DNA of 6,925 nt, taken from NCBI GenBank assembly GCA_016937725.1, contig JAFGVZ010000244.1, forward strand, positions 1 through 6,925, given 5' to 3'. Under the pieces are notes generated by a model. It was not told the origin of the DNA, ran no database searches, and was given only the letters and a program-made list of their open reading frames with translations. The stretch's first letter is position 1. Each line of letters opens with the position of its first letter. This DNA comes from Paracoccaceae bacterium. GTDB lineage: Bacteria > Pseudomonadota > Alphaproteobacteria > Rhodobacterales > Rhodobacteraceae. The position numbers and the translations under genes were made by a program. Of the stretch, positions 1-5,884 are shown in pieces.

Positions 1-933
1 AGCCGTATCGCCAGCCGTGTGCTGTTGCGCATTGGCGAGTTCCGTGCGCTGCACTTGGCCCAATTGGACAAGCGCGCGCGCAAGCTGCCTTGGGCCGATT
101 GGCTGCGCGCCGATGTGCCAGTGCGGATTGAGGCAAGTTGCACCCGCTCGCGCATTTACCACCAGAAGGCAGCGGCGCAGCGGATCGAGACGGCAATTGC
201 AGATGCGGTCGGCGCGCCCATCTCGGCCACAGAGGGCCTGCGCGTGATGCTGCGGATCGACGATGATCTGGCGACCATCTCGCTTGATACGTCGGGAGAA
301 GGGCTGCACAAGCGCGGGTTCAAACAGTTTACCGGCAAAGCGCCCCTGCGCGAAACGATGGCCGCCGCGTTCCTGCGGCAGATGGGCTTTGACGGCAGCC
401 AAGCGGTGCTGGACCCGATGTGTGGGTCTGGCACCTTTGTGCTGGAAGCCGCCGACATCGCTGCGGGGCTGGCACCGGGCCGCGCGCGCAGCTTTGCATT
501 CGAGCACTTCGCCGCCGCCAAAAACTTGCCTGCCACGTCGACGCCCCCCCGACGCGCCGAGCGGCGCTATCTCGGCTTTGACCGCGACCAGGGCGCGATC
601 CAAGGCGCGCGCGCCAATGCAGAGCGTGCCGGGCTGTCGGACTGGACCGAATTCACCTGCCAACCCGTCAGCGCGCTGGCCCGCCCCGATTGCGCTCCGG
701 GGCTGGTGATGGTCAATCCACCCTATGGCGGGCGCATCGGCAATATCGGGCAGCTTTATGGGCTGTATGCCAGCTTGGGCAAAGTTCTGGCTGAACATTT
801 CCAAGGCTGGCGTGTGGGGCTGGTCACGACAGAGGCCAAGCTGGCCCATGCCACGGGCCTGAAGCTGGATGCCGGCGCACCGATCCCGCATGGCGGGATG
901 AAGATACGGCTTTTCCAGTCTGGTCCGCTTTGA
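1..933 (+). CDS. THUMP-domain class I SAM-dependent RNA methyltransferase (COG0116, RlmL-N/YpsC-like), 5'-truncated
   Basis: The reading frame is open from base 1, so the gene starts outside the window; 310 residues and the TGA stop are visible. By family knowledge these proteins bind RNA through an N-terminal THUMP domain and methylate the N2 of a guanine in 23S rRNA or a related RNA in the cytoplasm. Visible residues 1-95 are the remains of the THUMP region. The GLHKRGFK stretch (101-108) is typical of the linker. The SAM-binding motif DPMCGSGTF lies at 138-146 and the catalytic NPPYGGRIG at 239-247; NPPY is the usual signature of methylation on an exocyclic amino group. Short family members are about 370-390 residues, so some 60-80 residues are missing on the left. 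It ends 31 bases before the convergent suyZ-like gene and has no obvious link to it. The exact RNA target cannot be read from the sequence. Confidence 0.9.
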   Translation, partial: SRIASRVLLRIGEFRALHLAQLDKRARKLPWADWLRADVPVRIEASCTRSRIYHQKAAAQRIETAIADAVGAPISATEGLRVMLRIDDDLATISLDTSGEGLHKRGFKQFTGKAPLRETMAAAFLRQMGFDGSQAVLDPMCGSGTFVLEAADIAAGLAPGRARSFAFEHFAAAKNLPATSTPPRRAERRYLGFDRDQGAIQGARANAERAGLSDWTEFTCQPVSALARPDCAPGLVMVNPPYGGRIGNIGQLYGLYASLGKVLAEHFQGWRVGLVTTEAKLAHATGLKLDAGAPIPHGGMKIRLFQSGPL

Positions 934-964
934 ACCACGCTGCCAAAAACGCTTGGCTAACCGC

Positions 965-1975
965 CTAGATCGGGTGGAACAGCAGAAGTGCGCCAAGCGC
1001 CAAAGCCAACAGCACCAACGTCTCGACCACGACAATCGCCATATGCCCCGGCCCGACCGCCGCCAATGCTTTGAGCGAGGTCTTAACGCCAAGGGCCGCA
1101 ATCGCGGTCACAAGGCAGATGCGCGACAATGTGTTGACCTGATCGACCAAGGCCACCGGCAAGTCCACCACGCTGCCCAAAGCGACCAATGCCAGAAACA
1201 GCACCATGAACCATGGCAGCAGCGCAACGCGCCCTTGGCCCTGCCCGGCCCCACTGACGCGCAGCACCAGACCGATCACGACCAGCACCACCGGCAGCAT
1301 GGCCACGCGGAACAGCTTGGTGATGGTCGCCGTTTCACCAGCCGTGTCGGACACGGTAAAGCCCGCGCCGACCACTTGTGCCACATCGTGGATGGTGGCC
1401 CCGATCAGGAAGCCCTGTTCGACCGCTGTAAACCCCAAGACACCGAATAGCAGCGGGTAGATGACCATGGCCACGGTCGACAAAGCCGTCACCGCCATCA
1501 CGGTAAACAACGTGTTGCGCTCGGTCTTGTCGTTGTGCGGGATGACGGCGGCGATGGCCAAAGCGGCGGATGCCCCGCAAATGGCCACGGACCCGCCCGT
1601 CAGCAAAGCAAACCGCCATTGCCGTTTGAACAAGGGGGCAGCGATGAACCCGGTAGCGATGGTCGCAGCAATCAGCCCGATGAGCAGCGCCGCTCCGGAA
1701 AACCCAATTTGCGCCAGATCTTCCAGCGCGATACGAATACCCAGCAGACCCACGCCCAAGCGCAGAACAAATTTCGCTGCAAAATCGACACCTGCGCCGC
1801 ACGGCCCCTCGGTATGCATGAAGTTGAACGCCATGCCCAAAAGCAGCGCGAACAGCATGACCGGTGCACCGTAATGCGCGCCCAGAAAGCTGGCGGCGGC
1901 GGCGATGGTGGCACTCAGCATCAGCCCCGGCAAAAGTGGCTTCGCGCGGGCGGGCAGGTCTGTCAGCTTGGGCAT
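965..1975 (-). CDS. suyZ: YeiH/UPF0324 (PSE family) membrane protein, probable sulfite exporter SuyZ
   Basis: This is a 336-residue, very hydrophobic protein with roughly nine to ten membrane segments. Two signatures of the YeiH/COG2855 putative sulfate exporter family are present: GGSVAICGASAAL in the middle, and GATIHDVAQVVGAG further on. In Paracoccus pantotrophus a protein of this family (SuyZ) is encoded with suyAB and proposed to export the sulfite released by the lyase. The same neighbour here supports that role; sulfite rather than sulfate as substrate is inferred. I chose the ATG at 1975 (protein begins MPKLTDL). The frame stays open to a GTG at 2005 and an ATG at 1990, but the GTG lies in the 3' arm of a terminator hairpin and the ATG directly follows its T-run. 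A weak GGA precedes 1975 by eight bases. The gene lies 63 bases downstream of suyB with no clear promoter of its own, so expression probably depends on readthrough. Confidence 0.8.
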   Translation of the reverse strand: MPKLTDLPARAKPLLPGLMLSATIAAAASFLGAHYGAPVMLFALLLGMAFNFMHTEGPCGAGVDFAAKFVLRLGVGLLGIRIALEDLAQIGFSGAALLIGLIAATIATGFIAAPLFKRQWRFALLTGGSVAICGASAALAIAAVIPHNDKTERNTLFTVMAVTALSTVAMVIYPLLFGVLGFTAVEQGFLIGATIHDVAQVVGAGFTVSDTAGETATITKLFRVAMLPVVLVVIGLVLRVSGAGQGQGRVALLPWFMVLFLALVALGSVVDLPVALVDQVNTLSRICLVTAIAALGVKTSLKALAAVGPGHMAIVVVETLVLLALALGALLLFHPI

Positions 1976-1991
1976 ATTTGTGGTCCGCATG

Positions 1992-2019
1992 AAAAAGGGG
2001 CGCACGAATGGCGCGCCCC
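1992..2019 (-). terminator. Intrinsic terminator after suyB, in front of the exporter gene
   Basis: Read on the minus strand, GGGGCGCGC (2019-2011) pairs with GTGCGCCCC (2005-1997) as a 9-bp stem with one G-U pair and a five-base CATTC loop, followed at once by TTTTT (1996-1992). The hairpin starts 20 bases after the suyB stop codon and ends about 16 bases before the preferred suyZ start. It is well placed to end most comC-suyA-suyB transcripts and leave the exporter expressed at a lower level. Termination strength is inferred. Confidence 0.8.
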
Positions 2020-2038
2020 CGTTTGGCTTTTGCCCCGA

Positions 2039-3220
2039 TCAGGCCGAGCGATACAGCTTGGTCATCGAGAATTCGCGGTGGCCAAGGGCTTCGGCACAGG
2101 TCAGTCGACCATTGGCGGTGCGCTTGATCATCTCGATCAGCGAATCCCCGGCTTGGTCAATGGTCATGTCACGACGCAGCACACCCGTCACATCCACGTC
2201 GATATGTTCGGACATGGTACGCAGGGTGCGCGGGTTGCCCGAGATCTTGATGACCGGCACGATGGGGTTGCCGACCACGTTGCCTTGCCCGGTGGGGAAG
2301 GTGTGGATGACATAGCCCGCCGCCGCCATCAGCGTCACGCATTCCGCCGCAGCCGAAGACGTGTCCATGAAATACAGGCCCGCGCCCTTGGCAGGCGCTT
2401 CTGCCGGTTCCAGCACGTCGATATAGGTGCTGGTGCGACCGATCTTCTCCAGATTGCCCAGCGCCTTTTCCTCGATCGTGGTCAGACCGCCAAGGATGTT
2501 GCCCTTGGTGGGCTGGCTGTCGGACAGGTCATTGGTCTTGTGCGCCTCGATCACGTCATCGGTATAGGCCTGCCAGGTCTTGCGGAACTTGGCCGCCGCT
2601 TCCGGGTTCGCCGCGCGCTTTTCGCAGATATGTTCCGCCCCGGTGATTTCGGACGTTTCCCCGAACACGCCATACAGGCCATGCGGCAGCAGCTTGTCAT
2701 ACATGTTGCCCACAGTCGGGCAGGAGGACAGACCGGTGGTCGTGTCGGATTCGCCGCATTTGGTCGAGACCCAGAGGTCCGTGACCGGGCAATCCTCTTT
2801 CTGCAACTCGGTCGCCCATTGCACGTATTCCTTGGCCTTCCAGCTTGCGCGGCGGATGGTTTCGAAATCGCCGTTCTGCTCAATCCAGAACCCTTCGACG
2901 GGCTTACCGGTCTTGGCAATGCCATCGACGATGATCTTGGTCCATTCCGGCTCAATCCCGATGACCACCACGGCGGCGACGTTCGGGTTTGCCCCGGTGC
3001 CGATGATGGTGCGGAAATGCAGGTCCAGATCTTCGCCGAACTGCAAGCGCCCGTAAGCGTGCGGAATGGCCATGGTGCCTTTGACGTTATTCGCCACGGC
3101 CTCGCAGGCCGCGTTGGAAATGTCGTCCACCGGCAGGATCAGAACGTGGTTGCGCACACCGACGCGCCCGTTTTCGCGGCGCCATGCCTTGACCGTATCT
3201 TGTGAAAAATCGAATGCCAT
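2039..3220 (-). CDS. suyB: (R)-sulfolactate sulfo-lyase large (beta) subunit, UxaA family
   Basis: This is a 393-residue protein (about 42 kDa expected) of the altronate/galactarate dehydratase family (COG2721, UxaA C-terminal type). It carries the family signature GRVGVRN at 18-24, KCGESDTTTG at 154-163, and TGQGNVVGNP followed by KISGNP at 310-330. Together with SuyA, proteins of this type eliminate sulfite from (R)-3-sulfolactate to give pyruvate, need Fe2+, and act in the cytoplasm (EC 4.4.1.24). True sugar-acid dehydratases are usually ~500-residue fusions with the SAF domain. They also tend to have GGSD..SG..ANP and TGRGTPFG in the corresponding places, so both the split form and these variant motifs favour the sulfo-lyase. 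Context agrees: SAF subunit 12 bases upstream, ComC-like dehydrogenase before that, YeiH-type exporter after. GGGGGA eight bases ahead of ATG 3220 is the ribosome binding site. A split altronate dehydratase is the main alternative. Confidence 0.8.
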   Translation of the reverse strand: MAFDFSQDTVKAWRRENGRVGVRNHVLILPVDDISNAACEAVANNVKGTMAIPHAYGRLQFGEDLDLHFRTIIGTGANPNVAAVVVIGIEPEWTKIIVDGIAKTGKPVEGFWIEQNGDFETIRRASWKAKEYVQWATELQKEDCPVTDLWVSTKCGESDTTTGLSSCPTVGNMYDKLLPHGLYGVFGETSEITGAEHICEKRAANPEAAAKFRKTWQAYTDDVIEAHKTNDLSDSQPTKGNILGGLTTIEEKALGNLEKIGRTSTYIDVLEPAEAPAKGAGLYFMDTSSAAAECVTLMAAAGYVIHTFPTGQGNVVGNPIVPVIKISGNPRTLRTMSEHIDVDVTGVLRRDMTIDQAGDSLIEMIKRTANGRLTCAEALGHREFSMTKLYRSA

Positions 3221-3232
3221 GATCGGTCCCCC

Positions 3233-3529
3233 TTACCAGCGTTTGGTTTTCATATTGTGGGTGTGGACATGTCCGCCCACCTCGGCGCTGCCCACCATGC
3301 GGCCAATGTCTTCGCCGTATTTGATGACGGTATCGCCCTCGGCCAGATCCTTCAGCGCGACCTTGTGACCGATGGGAATATCTGCCTTGGCGGTCAGGCG
3401 GAAATCGCTGTTATCCTCGGTGCAGACGCACAGCATATCGGTGCCGGCGGTCAGCCCCTCGACCACGACGACGCCGACATTGTCGACCTTGTCATGGACA
3501 AGAAGCTGGGGGTAGGTGTTTGCGGTCAT
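3233..3529 (-). CDS. suyA: (R)-sulfolactate sulfo-lyase small (alpha) subunit, SAF domain protein
   Basis: This is a 98-residue protein consisting essentially of one SAF domain, the module fused to the N-terminus of UxaA-type dehydratases. The SAF core DIPIGHKVALKDLAEGD lies at 50-66. Near the end is HVHTHN (87-92), a His-rich stretch that in the family lies at the active site and probably contributes to metal or substrate binding. It should form the two-subunit, Fe2+-dependent sulfo-lyase with the adjacent SuyB; in Paracoccus pantotrophus the purified enzyme has a small and a 42-kDa subunit. The start is supported by a purine-rich GGGAGAGAGG just ahead of ATG 3529. The gene begins 27 bases after the comC stop and ends 12 bases before suyB, so all three are probably co-transcribed. 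Confidence 0.8.
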   Translation of the reverse strand: MTANTYPQLLVHDKVDNVGVVVVEGLTAGTDMLCVCTEDNSDFRLTAKADIPIGHKVALKDLAEGDTVIKYGEDIGRMVGSAEVGGHVHTHNMKTKRW

Positions 3530-3556
3530 GTCCTCTCTCCCTTTTAGATGAGGTTG

Positions 3557-4555
3557 TCAGCCACGGGCCAAGCCCATGAGCGTGTCGTAAAGCTGTTGCG
3601 GTATCTCGATCTGGTCGGCGCGGGCGGCACGTTCTGCCATGCGGCGAGCACCGGGCAGGCGCGCGCCATCTTGTGCTTCGATGGCCGTGAACATGGCCTC
3701 GGCCCGGTCGGTGAAGCCGGGCGCAAAACGCGCGGGGTCCAGCACAAGGATGAAATGCGCAAGGTTCGGGGCTGGCCCCTTGTCGTCGAACAACGAACTG
3801 GCCTGATAGGCGAAATGCGCGCCTGCAAGCCCTGCGGTGAGCATTTCGACCATCAATGCCAGCGCCGCGCCCTTGGCCCCGCCCGACGGCACCATCGTGC
3901 CCGCCATGGCAGCATCGGCATCGGTGGTCGGGTTGCCGTCCGTGTCCAGCGCCCAGCCTTCGGGAATAGCATCACCCGCCTTTTGCGCCAGCATCACCTT
4001 GCCGCGCGCGACATGGGACAGCGACAGGTCAATCAACAACGGGTCGCCCTGCGCGCGGGGCGCGGCAAAGGCAATCGGGTTCGTGCCGTAAAGCGGTTGG
4101 CTGCCGCCCCAAGGGGCCATCGCGGCAGGGGCGTTGGCGAAGGCGAGTGCAATAAGCCCTTCGCGGGCGAAAGGCTCCACCGCTTGCCCCGCAACCCCGA
4201 AATGGTGCGAGCGCGTCACGCTGACAACGGCCACGCCCAAATCACGCACCACGTCGCGGGCCGCCTGCGCGCCTGCGTCTATCGCCGCGAAGGCCAGCCC
4301 GAAACCGGCATCGACCCGGATAACCGCGCCGTCGCATTCGACCGTCGGGGCGGCATCTGCCACCACCTTGCCCGCCACCATCTGTGCCGCGTAGAACGGC
4401 GCACGGGCCAAGCCGTGCGAGGGCAGCCCTTCTTGCTCTGCCAAGACAAGCGCCTGCGCCGCAGGGTCGGCGAGATGCACCGGCATACCCGCATTTGCAA
4501 ACACATCCACCACCAACTGGCGCGCATCTGCAAGGCTGATCTTGGTCTTGGACAT
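3557..4555 (-). CDS. comC: Ldh2/COG2055 NAD(P)-dependent dehydrogenase, probable (R)-sulfolactate dehydrogenase ComC
   Basis: This is a 332-residue member of the malate/L-lactate (type 2) dehydrogenase family, a fold distinct from classical LDH/MDH. Family motifs, numbered from ATG 4555, are PSHGLAR (45-51), SHHFG (116-120, with the proposed catalytic His), YGTNPIAF (156-163) and GGAKGAALALMVE (225-237). Members accept various 2-hydroxy acids. In Chromohalobacter salexigens the homologue ComC interconverts 3-sulfopyruvate and (R)-sulfolactate, the substrate of SuyAB, and that is the likely reaction given its place as first gene of the suyAB operon. The frame extends ten codons upstream to ATG 4585. 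I prefer 4555 because MSKTKISLADAR matches the usual family N-terminus, GGAA lies upstream, and the predicted transcript would start only about ten bases before 4585. Substrate assignment rests on context; malate, ureidoglycolate or delta-1-piperideine-2-carboxylate are family alternatives. Confidence 0.75.
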   Translation of the reverse strand: MSKTKISLADARQLVVDVFANAGMPVHLADPAAQALVLAEQEGLPSHGLARAPFYAAQMVAGKVVADAAPTVECDGAVIRVDAGFGLAFAAIDAGAQAARDVVRDLGVAVVSVTRSHHFGVAGQAVEPFAREGLIALAFANAPAAMAPWGGSQPLYGTNPIAFAAPRAQGDPLLIDLSLSHVARGKVMLAQKAGDAIPEGWALDTDGNPTTDADAAMAGTMVPSGGAKGAALALMVEMLTAGLAGAHFAYQASSLFDDKGPAPNLAHFILVLDPARFAPGFTDRAEAMFTAIEAQDGARLPGARRMAERAARADQIEIPQQLYDTLMGLARG

Positions 4556-4601
4556 AGGGGGGCGTTCCGATTCTTGTGCCGTCATTCTCTGGCTTCACTT
4601 C

Positions 4602-4631
4602 TATATAGTTTATATGATAAAGTAAGGTCAA
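4602..4631 (-). promoter_or_regulatory. Probable sigma-70 promoter of comC-suyA-suyB
   Basis: On the minus strand TTGACC (4631-4626) is a near-consensus -35 element. After an 18-base spacer comes TATATA (4607-4602), or after 17 bases CTATAT (4608-4603), as -10. Transcription would begin near 4595, giving a leader of about 40 bases to the preferred comC start. The stretch is distinctly AT-rich against the GC-rich genes on either side. No other start signal for the operon is visible. Confidence 0.6.
4603..4615. promoter_or_regulatory. Candidate operator: ATATA-N3-TATAT inverted repeat over the comC -10 region
   Basis: ATATA (4603-4607) and TATAT (4611-4615) form a perfect 5-3-5 inverted repeat, which overlaps the predicted -10 hexamer of the comC promoter. 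A repressor bound here would block polymerase. GntR/HutC proteins bind short AT-containing palindromes as dimers, and one is encoded divergently 93 bases away, so it is the natural candidate. AT-rich DNA makes such repeats by chance, so the call is tentative. Confidence 0.35.
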
Positions 4632-4640
4632 TGCCCTTAC
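4622..4640. promoter_or_regulatory. Candidate operator: GTAAGG-N7-CCTTAC inverted repeat over the comC -35 region
   Basis: GTAAGG (4622-4627) and CCTTAC (4635-4640) are perfect inverted half-sites 13 bp apart start to start, close to one helical turn plus, as expected for a dimeric winged-helix regulator. The left half overlaps the comC -35 element, and the right half ends ten bases before the predicted -35 of the GntR gene. Binding here could control both divergent promoters. Ownership by the GntR protein is inferred. Confidence 0.4.
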
Positions 4641-4650
4641 CGCTTTTCCG

Positions 4651-4679
4651 TTGGGTTTTCCGCATTTAACGGGTAAATA
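4651..4679 (+). promoter_or_regulatory. Possible promoter of the GntR regulator gene
   Basis: TTGGGT (4651-4656) and TAAATA (4674-4679) are separated by 17 bases, a usable sigma-70 arrangement with a moderate -35. Transcription would start near 4686, about 22 bases before the GntR start. It is back to back with the comC promoter, the -35 elements being 19 bases apart. Confidence 0.4.
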
Positions 4680-4707
4680 CATGAAATCGTTTTGTTCGGA
4701 GGTGTCC

Positions 4708-5427
4708 ATGTCCCTGCGCCCGGTGTCCCAGCCGCTTCACCAGCAGTTGCGCGACTTGATGCTGGCGCGCATCGAATCCGGCGAATGGTCGCCGGGCACC
4801 TTCTTGCCCTCGGAAACACGGCTGGCCGAGGAATACGGCGTGGCTGTCGGCACATTGCGCAAGGCGCTCTTGGACATGGCCGCCGAAGGGTTGGTGCAGC
4901 GCAGGCAAGGCAAAGGCACGGTCGTCTCCAGCCATGACAGCGACGCGGTGCTGTTTCGCTTCTTCAACCTGCGGCGCGCCGATGGCACGACCTTTCAGCC
5001 AGAAAGCCGCGTTCTTGGCCGGACTTGCCGTCTTGCACAGCCAGAAGAGGCTCAGGCTTTGGGCCTAAACACAAATGCAGAGGTTGTCTGCATTACCCGT
5101 GTGCGCGATGGCGAAGGGGAACCGCTGATCTACGAGCATATCCTGCTTGATGCAGAGCGTTTCGGGCGCTTGGTGTCTGCGCCCGATCCGCTGCCAAACA
5201 CGCTTTACCAGCTTTACCAAACCGAATTCGGAGCCAGCGTTTTTCGCGCTCTGGAACAGGTGACCGCCGTGGCAGCCGACCCCGATTGCGCCAAAGAATT
5301 GGGCTGCGCACCCAGAGCGCCCGTTCTGCGCGTGCGCAGGGTGGCCGTGGATTACAATGACAGACCGCTGGAGCTGCGCATCTCTTACATCAACACGAGC
5401 GCGATCCATTACCATGCCGAAATCTGA
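4708..5427 (+). CDS. GntR-family transcriptional regulator, HutC subfamily (UTRA effector domain); probable local regulator of the suy cluster
   Basis: This is a 239-residue protein, normal for the HutC subfamily. The N-terminal winged helix-turn-helix spans about residues 8-75, with PLHQQLRDLMLARIESGEW, then LPSETRLAEEYGVAVGTLRKAL, then a GKGTVV wing (69-73). The rest (about 95-236) is a UTRA ligand-binding domain, with EPLIYEHILLDAERF at 138-152 and RPLELRISYIN (219-229) near the end. UTRA domains bind a small metabolite that alters DNA binding. Start ATG 4708 is fixed by a strong GGAGGT four bases upstream; in-frame codons further upstream would include promoter sequence. It is transcribed divergently from comC-suyAB with paired inverted repeats in between, so it probably regulates that operon, with sulfolactate or sulfopyruvate as a plausible ligand. 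That is inference from position only. Its 3' end overlaps the next gene by 14 bases. Confidence 0.9.
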   Translation: MSLRPVSQPLHQQLRDLMLARIESGEWSPGTFLPSETRLAEEYGVAVGTLRKALLDMAAEGLVQRRQGKGTVVSSHDSDAVLFRFFNLRRADGTTFQPESRVLGRTCRLAQPEEAQALGLNTNAEVVCITRVRDGEGEPLIYEHILLDAERFGRLVSAPDPLPNTLYQLYQTEFGASVFRALEQVTAVAADPDCAKELGCAPRAPVLRVRRVAVDYNDRPLELRISYINTSAIHYHAEI

Positions 5428-5878
5428 CCCGGTCATCTATGTCGATGCCGATGCCTGCCCGGTGAAAGCAGAGGTCGAGCGCGTCGGCACACGGCACCGG
5501 GCGCGGATGGTGATCGTCTCGAACGGGGGGATCCGTCCCTCGCAAAACCCGTTGGTCCAGACCGTCATCGTCAGCGCAGGCGCGGATGAGGCAGATAAAT
5601 GGATCGCAGACCGCGCCGAAACGGGCGATGTGGTTGTGACGTCTGACATTCCATTGGCCGCCAAATGTGTGGCCGCAGGGGCGCAAGTCTTGCGTCATGA
5701 CGGGTCCGAATTGACCGAAGCTAATATCGGCAGCGTTTTGGCCACGCGTGACCTGATGGCCGATGTCCGCGCAGCAGACCCGTTCCACCAAGGTCGCGGG
5801 CGCAGCTTTTCCAAAGCCGACCGCGCGCGGTTTCTGGATGGGCTGGAACGGGCCATGCAGCGGGCGAAGCGGGTTTAA
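5414..5878 (+). CDS. YaiI/YqxD family protein (DUF188, UPF0178)
   Basis: This is a 154-residue protein of the widespread UPF0178/DUF188 family, whose biochemical role is not firmly established; the fold is generally grouped with PIN-like nucleases. Family hallmarks are VDADACPV at 10-17, DEADKWI at 58-64, VVTSDIPLA at 74-82, and the C-terminal FSKADRARFLDGLERAM at 132-148. The acidic residues D11, D13, D58, D61 and D78 are the sort that would bind a metal in a PIN-like site. I start it at ATG 5414, since family proteins begin just before VDADACPV; the frame stays open upstream only because it runs through the GntR gene. The start lies inside the regulator's last codons (14-base overlap), suggesting translational coupling, and no good separate ribosome site is seen. 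It converges with the next gene across six bases. A link to sulfonate metabolism is not indicated. Confidence 0.9.
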   Translation: MPKSDPVIYVDADACPVKAEVERVGTRHRARMVIVSNGGIRPSQNPLVQTVIVSAGADEADKWIADRAETGDVVVTSDIPLAAKCVAAGAQVLRHDGSELTEANIGSVLATRDLMADVRAADPFHQGRGRSFSKADRARFLDGLERAMQRAKRV

Positions 5879-5884
5879 GCGCCC

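Noticed and set aside
942..957. GCCAA-N6-TTGGC inverted repeat between the convergent methyltransferase and suyZ genes, considered as a bidirectional terminator
   Set aside because: The stem is only five base pairs and is followed by no T-run in either direction, so a terminator cannot be supported.
1535..3205. A 556-codon open frame on the plus strand, antisense to the suyZ and suyB genes
   Set aside because: It is opposite two well-recognised genes, rich in Arg/His/Gln/Gly without any recognisable domain, and spans the terminator between them. Long antisense frames are expected in GC-rich coding DNA.
2039..3529. Assignment of the two lyase subunits as a split altronate or galactarate dehydratase (uxaA/garD)
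   Set aside because: Not excluded, but the split architecture, the variant KCGESDTTTG and TGQGNVVGNP motifs, and the flanking ComC- and YeiH-like genes fit SuyAB better; no uronate isomerase, uxaB or kdgK-type gene is present.
3548..4669. A 373-codon open frame on the plus strand antisense to comC
   Set aside because: It is the complement of a strongly family-matching dehydrogenase, it runs through the divergent promoter region, and its composition is Arg-rich and low in recognisable motifs.
4651..4707. Upstream in-frame extension of the GntR regulator to a TTG at 4651
   Set aside because: The added residues have no family similarity, the stretch overlaps a plausible promoter, and GGAGGT is placed precisely for ATG 4708.
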